From positions 1 to 64,000 of IMG/VR virus record IMGVR_UViG_3300019886_000004: DNA of 64,000 nt; one strand, written 5' to 3'. Position numbers and translations under genes: made by a program. This DNA comes from a virus. The number at the start of each line of letters is the position of its first letter. Position 1 is the stretch's first letter. Of this stretch, positions 6,319-13,570 are shown piece by piece. The notes under the pieces are model-generated. The model saw only the letters and a list, made by a program, of their open reading frames with translations, searched no databases and had not been told where the DNA came from.

Positions 6319-6794
6319 GATTTTGGATTTATATATTTAATGTTTTTATTTTTACTTATCGCATATTCAATACAATTAGCTGTACCACCAGGAGTCCCAT
6401 CCGATGCTGCCAGTAGAAAATCATCTTTAATTAATTGGTCAACCATCCATACATTACGATCTTGCATACAATGGTTATTATAAGGTTCTTTTGATACCCA
6501 ATGTTTTATAATAGCATGTTCATATAGATACTGATAAAGACTTTTGGAAAGCGGTGGCCATTTCTTATCTTGATTAACACACGGAATAGCTATAGTAAGT
6601 GGGATACCTAATCTAATGGCTAATAGCGCCACTATTTGATCATAACCAAGTGCTAGTCCGGTGATTATACGATCGGGCTTATATTCGTTTACAATAGCTT
6701 CTGTTTCTGTTTCTAAATGACGAGTATAGGGACCAATAAGACCGTATTCAAATCCCAGTTTATTGGGTCTATGACCCGTTACTACTATTGTCAT
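6309..6794 (-). CDS. SLOG/Rossmann-fold protein (DUF1273/YpsA-like)
   Basis: 161 residues. It begins TIVVTGHRPNKLG and continues with ITGLALGYDQIVALLAIRLGIP and a C-terminal GTPGGTANCIEYA loop, the glycine-rich nucleotide-binding pattern of the SLOG superfamily (YpsA, DprA relatives). These proteins bind nucleotides or derivatives, and phage members have been suggested to sense or process signalling nucleotides. No fused effector is present. Start supported by the adjacent upstream gene end at 6805. Confidence 0.8.
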   Translation of the reverse strand: MTIVVTGHRPNKLGFEYGLIGPYTRHLETETEAIVNEYKPDRIITGLALGYDQIVALLAIRLGIPLTIAIPCVNQDKKWPPLSKSLYQYLYEHAIIKHWVSKEPYNNHCMQDRNVWMVDQLIKDDFLLAASDGTPGGTANCIEYAISKNKNIKYINPKSWI

Positions 6795-6804
6795 AGAAAG
6801 TTAT

Positions 6805-6900
6805 TTAACATTTGATTAAACAAAGAATAAATGCACAAAAGACAATGAGGGCTAATATCTCTGTGACCGTAACTGTATTGTCATCTGTTTCATGCTTCAT
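6805..6900 (-). CDS. 31-residue single-pass membrane protein
   Basis: ATG 6900, TAA at 6805-6807. A polar N-terminus (MKHETDDNTVTVTE) is followed by a hydrophobic segment (ILALIVFCAFILCLI). It fits exactly between two neighbours with short spacers. One of several minimal membrane proteins in this arm. Confidence 0.55.
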   Translation of the reverse strand: MKHETDDNTVTVTEILALIVFCAFILCLIKC

Positions 6901-6911
6901 TGTGAATAATT

Positions 6912-7124
6912 TTAAATGTGTGAAGGATATTCGTCTTTGTTAGTAGATTTTGCAATATTTTTTGTCATTACTTGTGTGTAGAGATGGGCGCTAAAGTTAC
7001 TACCATAACAAAAGTTCACTTTGAGTTCATCTTTAAGGGTCCATCCTTCATCAAGGAGTTCATTCACCTCTCTTTCTACATCAATCATATAGTGTTCAGA
7101 AACTATTTTGATTATTTGGGGCAT
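6912..7124 (-). CDS. DUF1737-like protein, 70 residues
   Basis: The segment VEREVNELLDEGWTLKDEL followed by LYTQVMTK fits the small DUF1737 pattern (VN-LL-EGW, then QAM), a common short domain of unknown role in phages and bacteria. No signal or membrane segment. Confidence 0.6.
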   Translation of the reverse strand: MPQIIKIVSEHYMIDVEREVNELLDEGWTLKDELKVNFCYGSNFSAHLYTQVMTKNIAKSTNKDEYPSHI

Positions 7125-7144
7125 TTTAATTAGTTTTAATTATT

Positions 7145-7354
7145 TCAGTTTTGCATTATACATCCTGATCTACAAATGGTATTTTCAGTTGTACAGCACC
7201 TCCAGTATCCTCCCATTTTAAAACATGATACTTTGTTCATAGCTCCGTGTTTTTTACAGTGAGGAGTTGGATTTACTCCTTTTACAGTAGTTTTGTATAC
7301 TACATTTTCGAAGTTCGAGTTATTGTCAGGTATAGGTAGTAAAATTACTGACAC
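7145..7354 (-). CDS. small Cys/His-rich protein
   Basis: 69 residues. The C-terminal half holds CKKHG, SCFK, WRCC and CRSGC motifs, enough ligands for one or two zinc sites or disulfides. The N-terminal part is aliphatic but not a clear signal peptide. It starts 1 base after the deformylase gene. Confidence 0.6.
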   Translation of the reverse strand: MSVILLPIPDNNSNFENVVYKTTVKGVNPTPHCKKHGAMNKVSCFKMGGYWRCCTTENTICRSGCIMQN

Positions 7355-7355
7355 A

Positions 7356-7874
7356 TTAATAAGTTTTATCAGTTATAAGAATACCATTATTGTGGTCAAT
7401 TTCGTGTTGAATAGTAGCACCTCCTTCTTTAATGTTAAACCATTTCGTATGACTCTTACCATTTTCATCATACCATAACACTTTAATATTTGAGGCTCTT
7501 GATACAAGTATAGGTTCTTTTAATCTAATAGATCCGCAGTTGCTATTCATTGCGAAATTATTATCATCCCTCCATTCTATAATATCAGGATTAATCATAA
7601 TTTCGCAATAGGTATTATGTTTACCTCGACTTCTGACAATACCAATAATATTAAACGGTATAGCTACATTGGCACCTGACATTCCATGTGGTAATTCGTA
7701 GTCATCAAATTTTATCAATGCTAAGGACTTTATATATCTGCATATTTCACGTATTAGATATTTGTATTGATGAGATGACTTAAATAATCTCATGTTAACA
7801 GGTAATAGCTTACTTTTGAGATGAATAACATCTCCAGGTGTATTAATATAAGTTAGGTAATCATTTATTTTCAT
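7356..7874 (-). CDS. def: peptide deformylase
   Basis: 172 residues. Three motifs are in order: HGMSGANVAIP at 63-73 (a diverged form of GxGLAAxQ), NCGSIRL at 112-118 with the metal-ligand Cys113, and QHEIDHNNG at 156-164 with His157, Glu158 and His161. All metal and catalytic residues are kept, so it is probably active in removing N-formyl groups from nascent proteins. Phage deformylases are known in marine and gut phages and may favour phage translation. Start supported by the gene-free stretch above 7874. Confidence 0.88.
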   Translation of the reverse strand: MKINDYLTYINTPGDVIHLKSKLLPVNMRLFKSSHQYKYLIREICRYIKSLALIKFDDYELPHGMSGANVAIPFNIIGIVRSRGKHNTYCEIMINPDIIEWRDDNNFAMNSNCGSIRLKEPILVSRASNIKVLWYDENGKSHTKWFNIKEGGATIQHEIDHNNGILITDKTY

Positions 7875-7890
7875 AATTATTTTTTATTAG

Positions 7891-8007
7891 TTATAGGGTG
7901 GACATCATGGATATAATACTATGCAACGTGTTATCGTTTTTTATCCCCTTCAGGCTGTTAAGCTGCAGCTCACCTAATTCAGGATGCACAAGGCATACTC
8001 TGGCCAT
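7891..8007 (-). CDS. possible 38-residue ORF
   Basis: ATG 8007 to TAA 7891 gives a compact protein (MARVCLVHPELGELQLNSLK, then IKNDN and a short C-terminus). It lies entirely inside a segment closed by a perfect 7-bp long-range pairing, so the region may instead be RNA. I cannot decide from sequence alone. Confidence 0.3.
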   Translation of the reverse strand: MARVCLVHPELGELQLNSLKGIKNDNTLHSIISMMSTL

Positions 8008-8038
8008 TTGGTAACGCGCTATATCTATTAATCCACCC
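7895..8038 (-). other. segment closed by long-range stem, candidate structured RNA
   Basis: GGGTGGA at 7896-7902 pairs perfectly with TCCACCC at 8032-8038, about 130 bases apart. Inside are an AGCTGCAGCT palindrome and short local hairpins (for example ATGC/GCAT near 7984). The stretch is GC-richer than its neighbours and lies between the deformylase and RS microgene 2. It may be a non-coding RNA or a structured leader of the deformylase mRNA. Confidence 0.35.
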
Positions 8039-8096
8039 CTTTCCTAATGATTTGAATGTGTGTCGTTTTTTTTCTTATTGAATTCCTATTAAAGTA

Positions 8097-8246
8097 CTAA
8101 CTAATAACACTCCCACTCCTACTCCTACTCCCACTCCCACTCCCACTCCTACTCCTACTCCCACTCCCACTCCCACTCCTACTCCCACTCCCACTCCTAC
8201 TCCAACTCCTAATCCTATATATTTTTCTTAAATGTGAAGTAATCAT
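8097..8246 (-). CDS. RS/GS dipeptide-repeat microprotein 2
   Basis: 49 residues. It starts MITSHLRKIYRI, then about 33 residues in which every second residue is Ser and the partner is Arg, Gly or (once) Trp, ending VIS plus TAG. The ATG overlaps the TGA of the upstream gene (8243-8521) as ATGA, the classic coupling signal. The flanks match the 23-residue microprotein at 4549-4620. The composition is strongly basic and disordered, as in nucleic-acid-binding RS/RGG tracts, but the role is unknown. Arg uses AGG throughout. Confidence 0.7.
   Translation of the reverse strand: MITSHLRKIYRIRSWSRSGSGSRSGSGSGSRSRSGSGSGSRSRSGSVIS
8109..8206. repeat. hexanucleotide tandem array (ACTCCC/ACTCCT)
   Basis: About 16 tandem hexamers, mostly ACTCCC and ACTCCT with one ACTCCA. 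The unit equals two codons (GS or RS on the minus strand), so expansion or contraction preserves the frame of the microprotein gene. Confidence 0.95.
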
Positions 8247-8521
8247 ATAGTTGTTTTGAAAGATTTTCCAAATGATTCAATAGCTGACTTTTGTACATAC
8301 CATTCAGTTGCAAATTTTTGAGCATCCTTAAACTTACTATCACTAAATATGCCTGTTTCAAATATTTGGTATACATCTTCTAACTTAATACAGGTTTCAT
8401 TCACTCCTATTAATCTTCCATAATAGAAATAATTGAAACAGAAAATAAGAACATATTCTCCTAATAAAGAACTGAATCCTTCATTTTCAACTTCTACAAC
8501 TTTTACTGGTAGCATTTTCAT
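8243..8521 (-). CDS. conserved phage accessory protein, 92 residues
   Basis: The pattern GRLIGVNETCIKLEDVYQIF, then ETGIFSD, KDAQKF, and WYVQKSAIESFGKSF matches my recollection of a small family found beside DUF6948 proteins in phages and plasmids; its function is unknown. Soluble, beta-rich. It is directly coupled to the RS microgene downstream. Confidence 0.7.
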   Translation of the reverse strand: MKMLPVKVVEVENEGFSSLLGEYVLIFCFNYFYYGRLIGVNETCIKLEDVYQIFETGIFSDSKFKDAQKFATEWYVQKSAIESFGKSFKTTI

Positions 8522-8582
8522 AATTTTTAATTTTGATTATTTAAAATTTATTATTAAAATATAAATTCATCGAGATAAAGAC

Positions 8583-8657
8583 TCATTTCTTTAACTCTTT
8601 TAATTGCTGGTTAATCTCACGCCTGATCTGATTAAAGATAAATTTTGGAAGAACCAT
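8583..8657 (-). CDS. possible 24-residue helical peptide
   Basis: ATG 8657 to TGA 8583. Amphipathic basic helix (IRREINQQLKELKK). The TGA overlaps another ATG as ATGA, but the following frame is only 10 codons. Weak support. Confidence 0.25.
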   Translation of the reverse strand: MVLPKFIFNQIRREINQQLKELKK

Positions 8658-8824
8658 ATACTACTTTCTCTAGAAATAGAATGAGTATTTGTGGTTTACA
8701 CTCAACCTTCCCTGTCCTTTACTCTAACTTTTGAAAGGTGCTATTAGGATTGAGCGACTTTATCAGCGACTTATTAATATTGGTCTACCTAAAACGTCCT
8801 TTCTGTATGCCATAATTAATTGAT
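8658..8824. other. gene-free stretch
   Basis: I see no coding frame or strong hairpin here on either strand, and no promoter of the host consensus. Confidence 0.4.
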
Positions 8825-8929
8825 TTAAAGAGCTAATAATATGCATGTGAAACATATAAAGAATATGAGAACAAATATTATTTGTGGTAAGATATTTGGG
8901 TTAGGGTTACATTCACTATAATCTTTCAT
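8825..8929 (-). CDS. 34-residue single-pass membrane protein
   Basis: ATG 8929, TAA at 8825. A polar, Asn/Pro-rich N-terminus precedes a strong hydrophobic segment (IIFVLIFFICFTCILLAL) that reaches the end. Between it and 9012, an inverted repeat (TTAACTAGA with TCTAGTTAA, 8947-9005) may act as a terminator or leader structure. Confidence 0.55.
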   Translation of the reverse strand: MKDYSECNPNPNILPQIIFVLIFFICFTCILLAL

Positions 8930-9011
8930 TTGAACAATTTAAAGAGTTAACTAGATGAGATAAAGCAAAGAACTCATCATCTATCTGGATTTGTTTTCTC
9001 TAGTTAATAAG

Positions 9012-9257
9012 TTATATAATGAGTTTCTCTATATTAAGGATAGATTGCTTATTTACTGACCATATTTCTTCTCCCCTTGATAGTATACGTTCATATATTC
9101 TTTCAGACTTTACTTCGGCTTTTCCACTAGCTAATACAAGAGCTTGATGAATAGCTTCTATCATACATTGCCTTGCTTTGGAACGATGTAAATATGATAT
9201 CCCATCTTGAAAATGTTCATGTTTATCTAGGATGTCTCCTAAATCTATCTTATCCAT
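9012..9257 (-). CDS. hypothetical helical protein, 81 residues
   Basis: Charged and helical (SKARQCMIEAIHQALVLASG, then YERILSRGEEIW). No recognised motif. It lies 8 bases after 9266-9505. Confidence 0.6.
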   Translation of the reverse strand: MDKIDLGDILDKHEHFQDGISYLHRSKARQCMIEAIHQALVLASGKAEVKSERIYERILSRGEEIWSVNKQSILNIEKLII

Positions 9258-9265
9258 AATAGATG

Positions 9266-9505
9266 TTATTTAATCGTGATAAAACTAGGATAAGTTATCC
9301 CTTCTTTATTCGTCGTGAGATTGATTTTTATTTTGTTAAAGACTCCTTCTGGTTTATCCTTAGTATAACAAAGATAATAGTCATGCGCGTTATAATGCAT
9401 AAAGTGCATAGCTGATTCCACATAACCCTGTATATCCGTATTAAAATCAAAGCCCCAGTTAGTCTTATGGATTTTCTTGTTTAGAACGGCGGTTATCTCA
9501 TCCAT
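9266..9505 (-). CDS. hypothetical protein, 79 residues
   Basis: Soluble, beta-type C-terminus (KIKINLTTNKEGITYPSFI). Not recognised. The 147 bases upstream hold a TATTGAT/ATCAATA hairpin near 9594-9623 but no gene. Confidence 0.6.
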   Translation of the reverse strand: MDEITAVLNKKIHKTNWGFDFNTDIQGYVESAMHFMHYNAHDYYLCYTKDKPEGVFNKIKINLTTNKEGITYPSFITIK

Positions 9506-9652
9506 AGAAGTAATTTAAAGAGTTAAAAATAACCGGATACAAGAGTCTACCTATTTCCTATACAGGAGTTGTTCCACTTATTAATCCGTCCTTCTATTGA
9601 TGAGTGAGGGCTTAATCTATCAATAAGGTGTATAGGAGCTTAATAGGTTGAG

Positions 9653-9841
9653 TTAAAATATCTTCATCTCAATAATGTGAATGAACTTATCAGATTGCTC
9701 TACCTGTTCTTTCATCCAGTTAGGAGATTCTTCTAGCTTCTCTTCTCGGTATGCAATGGCCTGCTCCTCAGTTCCGTACATATAGTATTCTATGTAACTA
9801 CTTTCCGAATAAGTATAGAACCATCCAACCTTATAGTACAT
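9653..9841 (-). CDS. hypothetical Tyr-rich protein, 62 residues
   Basis: Aromatic N-terminal half (VGWFYTYSESSYIEYYMYG) followed by a charged helix (EEQAIAYREEKLEE). No known domain. Stand-alone spacing on both sides. Confidence 0.6.
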   Translation of the reverse strand: MYYKVGWFYTYSESSYIEYYMYGTEEQAIAYREEKLEESPNWMKEQVEQSDKFIHIIEMKIF

Positions 9842-9966
9842 GTTATAATAATTTAAAAGTTAATGATACCCAAGTTATACAAGGTTCTTATCCTTGATTT
9901 ATATCGTGAGATACGAATACCCTAAACGTTAAACGATTAATTGGATATAACCTGAGTATCAAAGAA

Positions 9967-10110
9967 TTAATAACCAGAAAAATACTTCTTATTGTGTATT
10001 TGTTTACAAGTATGCCAGTTTTGCGAAGTGCATGAACTGAGTAAGACACAAGCAATAACAACAAAAAATACTGCAATGGTAGCACTAAGAAGTGTGTTTA
10101 ATAGTTTCAT
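9967..10110 (-). CDS. small lipoprotein, 47 residues
   Basis: ATG 10110, TAA at 9967-9969. The N-terminus is a lipoprotein signal peptide (LLSATIAVFFVVIACVLLSS) with a lipobox ending in Cys after LLSS, followed by a short Asn/Lys/Tyr mature part with one more Cys. This frame explains the region better than the overlapping frame 9888-10085. Probably anchored in the envelope; phage lipoproteins of this size often block superinfection, which is inference here. Confidence 0.7.
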   Translation of the reverse strand: MKLLNTLLSATIAVFFVVIACVLLSSCTSQNWHTCKQIHNKKYFSGY

Positions 10111-10121
10111 AAAGCGAGTTT

Positions 10122-10301
10122 TTAAGTTAATTGTTTAATTATTTCAAGTAAGACGATATGATTAATGTTTATACTTCTGTAGGTGTTTGGTTTTGTTACT
10201 AAGTCTATGAATCCTCTACCAAGACTAGAACCTTTTAATCCAACACCTATATATTCTCTGTAGCCTTGGGACCATGGACTTTCAATAGTTATTTTATACA
10301 T
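10122..10301 (-). CDS. hypothetical protein, 59 residues
   Basis: I use ATG 10301 (MYKITIESP) because the upstream gene ends at 10313 and the longer start would overlap it. Beta-rich, with GYREYIGVGLKGSSLGRGFI. Not recognised. Confidence 0.6.
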   Translation of the reverse strand: MYKITIESPWSQGYREYIGVGLKGSSLGRGFIDLVTKPNTYRSININHIVLLEIIKQLT

Positions 10302-10312
10302 AAGTTTAAATT

Positions 10313-10483
10313 TTAAATCCAAACGTGGTATAATAATAATGTAATTACTGCAGTGGCTATCAATATTGTACTGTAAGTATGATTTCTCCAGTCATGGTTA
10401 TCTTTATTTAGTATCATATTTAAGAGCATGCCAATAAGTCCAGTAATTGCTATAGTGACAAGTATTTTATCTATTAATGCCAT
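10313..10483 (-). CDS. two-pass membrane protein, 56 residues
   Basis: ATG 10483, TAA at 10313. Two hydrophobic segments (about 7-25 and 40-54) are separated by a charged loop (NKDNHDWRNHTY). Probably an inner-membrane protein; function unknown. Confidence 0.65.
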   Translation of the reverse strand: MALIDKILVTIAITGLIGMLLNMILNKDNHDWRNHTYSTILIATAVITLLLYHVWI

Positions 10484-10509
10484 AAGTTTTTTTATTTTAT
10501 ATAATGAGA

Positions 10510-11016
10510 TTATTTATAGACGTTTAGTAAATAGTATTTACCTAATAGTTTTCGTATTTGTATGGAGAGTCTTGATTTAGCATTACGTACAGATTGATAG
10601 TTAAGGTGCATTATTACACCTATTTCTTCATTACTTTTACCATCCACATATAATAAGTTAAATAATCGATGGGATTTAGTGGATAATATAGTAGCTAATT
10701 TAGATATTACTATTATCATTTCTGATTTAAGTTTGAGAAGCTCCAAATCAGTAAAATCATCTGTTGTAAGATCAATGTCATCAGAATCTACAGTTCTTTT
10801 GTAAGAATCTATAAAATCAAGACATTTCATCTTTGTTTTCCAGTATAGATACTTATCAATGTGATCCTCCACCTTTGCCAGTCTTTCAGGTTTTAATAAC
10901 AACATAGAAAACACATCAGATACTATATCTTCAGCATTTAGTTTGTTTTTTAGTATTTTAAATGCACAGAGATACATAATATACCAGTGGGTTTCATATA
11001 GTTGTTTTATGTTCAT
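10510..11016 (-). CDS. ECF-like sigma factor
   Basis: 168 residues. Residues about 5-70 carry sigma-70 region 2 features (YLCAFKILKNKLNAEDIVSD, then YLYWKTKMKCLDFIDSYKR). Residues about 110-165 carry region 4 with the helix-turn-helix (HRLFNLLYVDGKSNEEIGVI, then NYQSVRNAKSRLSIQIRKLL). Unlike the factor at 3262-3975 there is no zinc finger. It likely retargets host RNA polymerase to a class of phage promoters. A MarR-type or other helix-turn-helix regulator is less likely given the two-domain pattern. Confidence 0.8.
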   Translation of the reverse strand: MNIKQLYETHWYIMYLCAFKILKNKLNAEDIVSDVFSMLLLKPERLAKVEDHIDKYLYWKTKMKCLDFIDSYKRTVDSDDIDLTTDDFTDLELLKLKSEMIIVISKLATILSTKSHRLFNLLYVDGKSNEEIGVIMHLNYQSVRNAKSRLSIQIRKLLGKYYLLNVYK

Positions 11017-11035
11017 TGGAGAAGGTTTAATAAGG

Positions 11036-11191
11036 TTAATTTAAACAAACTTTCATTAATAAGCTTACTTCAAGTGCTCGTTGATATTGACCCATCATTT
11101 TTAGAACTTCTTTTCTCCATCCAAGATAAGAACTCTCAGGTATTAACCAATAAGGTATAGATTTTGTGGATTTATGATATAAGTATTGCAT
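11036..11191 (-). CDS. hypothetical protein, 51 residues
   Basis: I use ATG 11191; a longer frame to 11260 needs a TTG start and would run through a plus-strand promoter. The product is basic and aromatic (SIPYWLIPESSYLGWRKEVL). Function unknown. Confidence 0.4.
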   Translation of the reverse strand: MQYLYHKSTKSIPYWLIPESSYLGWRKEVLKMMGQYQRALEVSLLMKVCLN

Positions 11192-11214
11192 ATAATAAGA
11201 TTTATAGATAAATA

Positions 11215-11246
11215 TTTGGAAATGTGAATAATTTTTCGTAGCTTTG
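11215..11246 (+). promoter_or_regulatory. plus-strand promoter match inside minus-strand arm
   Basis: TTTG (11215-11218), exactly 20 bases, TAGCTTTG (11239-11246). It would drive RNA antisense to the gene at 11351-11608. An 8-bp inverted repeat, GTAGCTTT / AAAGCTAC (11238-11245 with 11266-11273), overlaps the -7 box and could be an operator. One chance match to this consensus in a window this AT-rich would not be surprising. Confidence 0.4.
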
Positions 11247-11350
11247 TGGAACAAACACAATTATTAAAGCTACTCACCTCCTCGTAGTACAAACACTTAA
11301 TAAATAGGAAATCAGTTACTTAGGGTAAAAAATACATGAAATGCAAATCT

Positions 11351-11608
11351 CTAGATATATATAATAGATATATTACAAATAGTAATACTATAAACACTCC
11401 ATGTGTCTATTTTAAAAAAGGTTAAATCGGCGTGGATTGAGTTAAATTTTAAGAATAATCTCTTACCCAGAAAGTATTTTGTACATTTATTGCCCTTTGA
11501 AGCAAAGTTCTTTTTTATATTACTCGCTTTAAATGGTGAATAAAGACATACTAGTTGAGCAATTGTAAATAGTAGTATAATACTACCAATAATGTAAATA
11601 AGTGTCAT
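11351..11608 (-). CDS. small membrane protein, 85 residues
   Basis: N-terminal membrane segment (LIYIIGSIILLFTIAQLVCLY) followed by a basic domain. Reasonable spacing to the gene at 11618. Coding status is likely but not certain, because the C-terminal half is low in typical coding composition. Confidence 0.5.
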   Translation of the reverse strand: MTLIYIIGSIILLFTIAQLVCLYSPFKASNIKKNFASKGNKCTKYFLGKRLFLKFNSIHADLTFFKIDTWSVYSITICNISIIYI

Positions 11609-11617
11609 TATGAGAGT

Positions 11618-11788
11618 TTAAATGAGTTTATAAGGTACTATGATACTGTTGTTAATGATAACAAACACTTTATCAGTTATTAAGAGACTTAATGTATGGA
11701 TATCTCTGTAGCTCCTTGTTTCTAAGAAATGTTTAACTTCGTGAAAATTGTATGTTTTACCCTCATATATTATATCTCTTGTGAACAT
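11618..11788 (-). CDS. hypothetical protein, 56 residues
   Basis: ATG 11788, TAA 11618-11620. Soluble, beta-type product (MFTRDIIYEGKTYNF start, then ITDKVFVIINNSIIVPYKLI end). It packs 9 bases before the membrane gene. Confidence 0.6.
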   Translation of the reverse strand: MFTRDIIYEGKTYNFHEVKHFLETRSYRDIHTLSLLITDKVFVIINNSIIVPYKLI

Positions 11789-11935
11789 AGAATTAATTTA
11801 ATAAGTTAAAAGCTGTGGATTTAACCTTCATCTACTGTTATTTCATGTCCCAATTACATATAGCAACTATCTCATAATTACCATATTTTAGCTTAAATTG
11901 GTCATTAAAGCATATAGGACATACATGTTGTATGT

Positions 11936-12127
11936 TTAAAGATCAATACCTGTAGGTAATCTTTCAGGTAATATGAGTTTATGAGTGTTTACATAAAACT
12001 GACCCTTGTCAGTATCAATAAATCCTTTGACAGAATTGATTGAGTTTCTGATGTTATAAACTTTACAGATTCCAATTCTTTTATCTTCGTGTATATAGAA
12101 AGCTTTGGTTTTAGGTGTATTTTCCAT
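11936..12127 (-). CDS. hypothetical protein, 63 residues
   Basis: Soluble beta-rich protein (KRIGICKVYNIRNSINSVKG). No motif recognised. The region 11789-11935 upstream of 11788 contains a Cys-containing frame without a standard start codon. Confidence 0.6.
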   Translation of the reverse strand: MENTPKTKAFYIHEDKRIGICKVYNIRNSINSVKGFIDTDKGQFYVNTHKLILPERLPTGIDL

Positions 12128-12297
12128 GATTTTTTATTTAATGAGTTAATAGATAATAAAACTCCAGCATAGAAATGCCAGAGTTATGACGATTGCTCGG
12201 CCAAATGTTATGAAAAAAGCAAATAAACAACAATTAAATAAGTTTACAAGAGAGTAAAATAATTAGTTTTGTATAGTTTGATCAAAATAGTATTATA

Positions 12298-12501
12298 TTA
12301 GCTTAATCCACTAATTCTATCTATTAGACCATTAATTTTATTACTGTGTCCAACAGCTATTTCATAGTTAGTGAGAGTCATGAGAGTTGATTGTATCTCG
12401 CCGTGGATTTTGTAAGACACACATACACAGTTATCATCAGTCATATTTACTTGTTGTATATTAGGTAATACAACAGAGAGAAAGAAAGCAAACTTTTTCA
12501 T
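12298..12501 (-). CDS. possible exported protein, 67 residues
   Basis: Short hydrophobic N-terminus (MKKFAFFLSVVLP) that could be a weak signal peptide, then a beta-type body with paired Cys (CVCV). Not recognised. The 170 bases downstream (12128-12297) hold a hydrophobic frame without a usable start. Confidence 0.5.
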   Translation of the reverse strand: MKKFAFFLSVVLPNIQQVNMTDDNCVCVSYKIHGEIQSTLMTLTNYEIAVGHSNKINGLIDRISGLS

Positions 12502-12611
12502 AACTAGTGAGTATTAGAGAGTTAAATAAAAAATAGATGAGCCACACCATCCATAGCTATTAACTTGCTTCGCTATCTCAGATGTGAACTCACCTTTACA
12601 CTAAATCTATC

Positions 12612-12950
12612 TTAAAGCATTTCGCTGTTAATTTTAGTCATGGGTTCAGGATACGTATGAGTGGGATTAAGTTTTGATTCTACTTCCATTATGCCATATT
12701 CTTCTTGGTTCATATCCGTTTCCATGAGATTGTTAAAACGTACAGTCTCCGGATCGTCATCAATTACTTCTTCGCTGAGCTTAAAGGTAGAACAAAGAGC
12801 ATTAAACTCATCTGTAGTGATAGTAACATAACAATCACCTGTCTTATTAGTAAGTGTAGTGAGACCTTGTTGCTCGTTGTGGTCAATAATGATTTCATCC
12901 TGAGTAAGCATACAGAGTAATGCCATTGCTAAATTTGCTTTCTTAAACAT
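12612..12950 (-). CDS. hypothetical acidic protein, 112 residues
   Basis: Two short Cys-containing strands (GDCYVTITTDEFNALC) and a long acidic C-terminus (EEVIDDDPETVRFNNL onward). No known family recognised. The upstream leader contains the motif TAAATCCACGGCAAAA (minus strand), which recurs in front of the plus-strand gene at 14699. Confidence 0.6.
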   Translation of the reverse strand: MFKKANLAMALLCMLTQDEIIIDHNEQQGLTTLTNKTGDCYVTITTDEFNALCSTFKLSEEVIDDDPETVRFNNLMETDMNQEEYGIMEVESKLNPTHTYPEPMTKINSEML

Positions 12951-13417
12951 AATTGTATTTTTGAGAGTGATTAAAAGTGTTTTTTGCCGTGGATTTAATA
13001 AAATAACCTCCAGTAGATAGATACTACCATTCGAGCCTAACTCATCTATCTTATATATACTTCGCTATTTCATATGCATCTTTAAATAGTATATAATATA
13101 TAGCCTTATTATTAGATTGTTAAAGAGGTTATTAATGTGGAATAGTAATGTATTCTTGTTTTTAGCCAAAAGGTACGAGAAAATACGTAGGTTATAATAG
13201 TTTGGTTGTTGTTTTAGCCCTATTTCACCCAATTTGAACCCAATTTACATCCAATTATATCAAATATACTAACGTACTTGTCTCGAAAAACACGGGTGTG
13301 AGACAAATGAGTATATCAAATAACTATATGATAATCAAATAGTTAAGCTTAATATCTTCGTCTATACATGATTTGCGTGTTATGTTCCCGTGGATTATTT
13401 ATCCCATCCCCATTAGA

Positions 13418-13443
13418 TAAAGGCAGAAACAAGTCTGCCTTTA
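13418..13443. terminator. terminator hairpin
   Basis: A 10-bp stem, AAAGGCAGA / TCTGCCTTT with an extra A-T pair, around a 6-base loop. A/T runs on both sides make it potentially bidirectional. Confidence 0.75.
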
Positions 13444-13540
13444 ATAACTATTAACTAGCTCTAATGAGGTTAAGACTTGATATTATATTGGTAATCAAGT
13501 CGTTATGAGAGTAATACGTCCGATTTGAGAAACGATTTAA

Positions 13541-13564
13541 AGAGCAAGCCCGAAGGCTCACTCT
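13541..13564 (-). terminator. UUCG-loop hairpin after 13571-14089
   Basis: Read on the minus strand, AGAGTGAGCC-TTCG-GGCTTGCTCT forms a 10-bp stem (two G-U pairs) closed by a UUCG tetraloop, then TTTAAATC. Both wobbles work only in minus-strand RNA. A strong transcript end for the gene above it. Confidence 0.8.
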
Positions 13565-13570
13565 CTATGA

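Larger units (their letters stand above)
12951..13570. other. 620-base gene-free region with repeats and terminators
   Basis: No coding frame is visible. Features seen: a 7-bp inverted repeat TTGTCTC/GAGACAA near 13278-13306; three copies of ATCAAATA near 13259, 13315 and 13336; two CCCAATTT copies followed by CCAATT (about 13229-13257); and the terminators at 13418-13443 and 13541-13564. The AT-rich repeats could mark an operator or replication start, but nothing is decisive. Confidence 0.4.

Noticed and set aside
1-8206. CRISPR array from the tandem repeats
   Set aside because: The repeats are contiguous hexamers without spacers and are in frame with small genes.
9888-10085. 65-residue hydrophobic frame on the minus strand
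   Set aside because: It needs a non-ATG start and overlaps, in another frame, the 47-residue lipoprotein gene (9967-10110), which has an ATG and a clean lipobox.
11789-11935. Cys-containing frame (VCPICFNDQFKLKYG...)
   Set aside because: It looks like a zinc-finger fragment but has no ATG, GTG or TTG before the Cys pair, so I do not list it as a gene.
12128-12297. Hydrophobic minus-strand frame
   Set aside because: It has membrane-like composition but no standard start codon.
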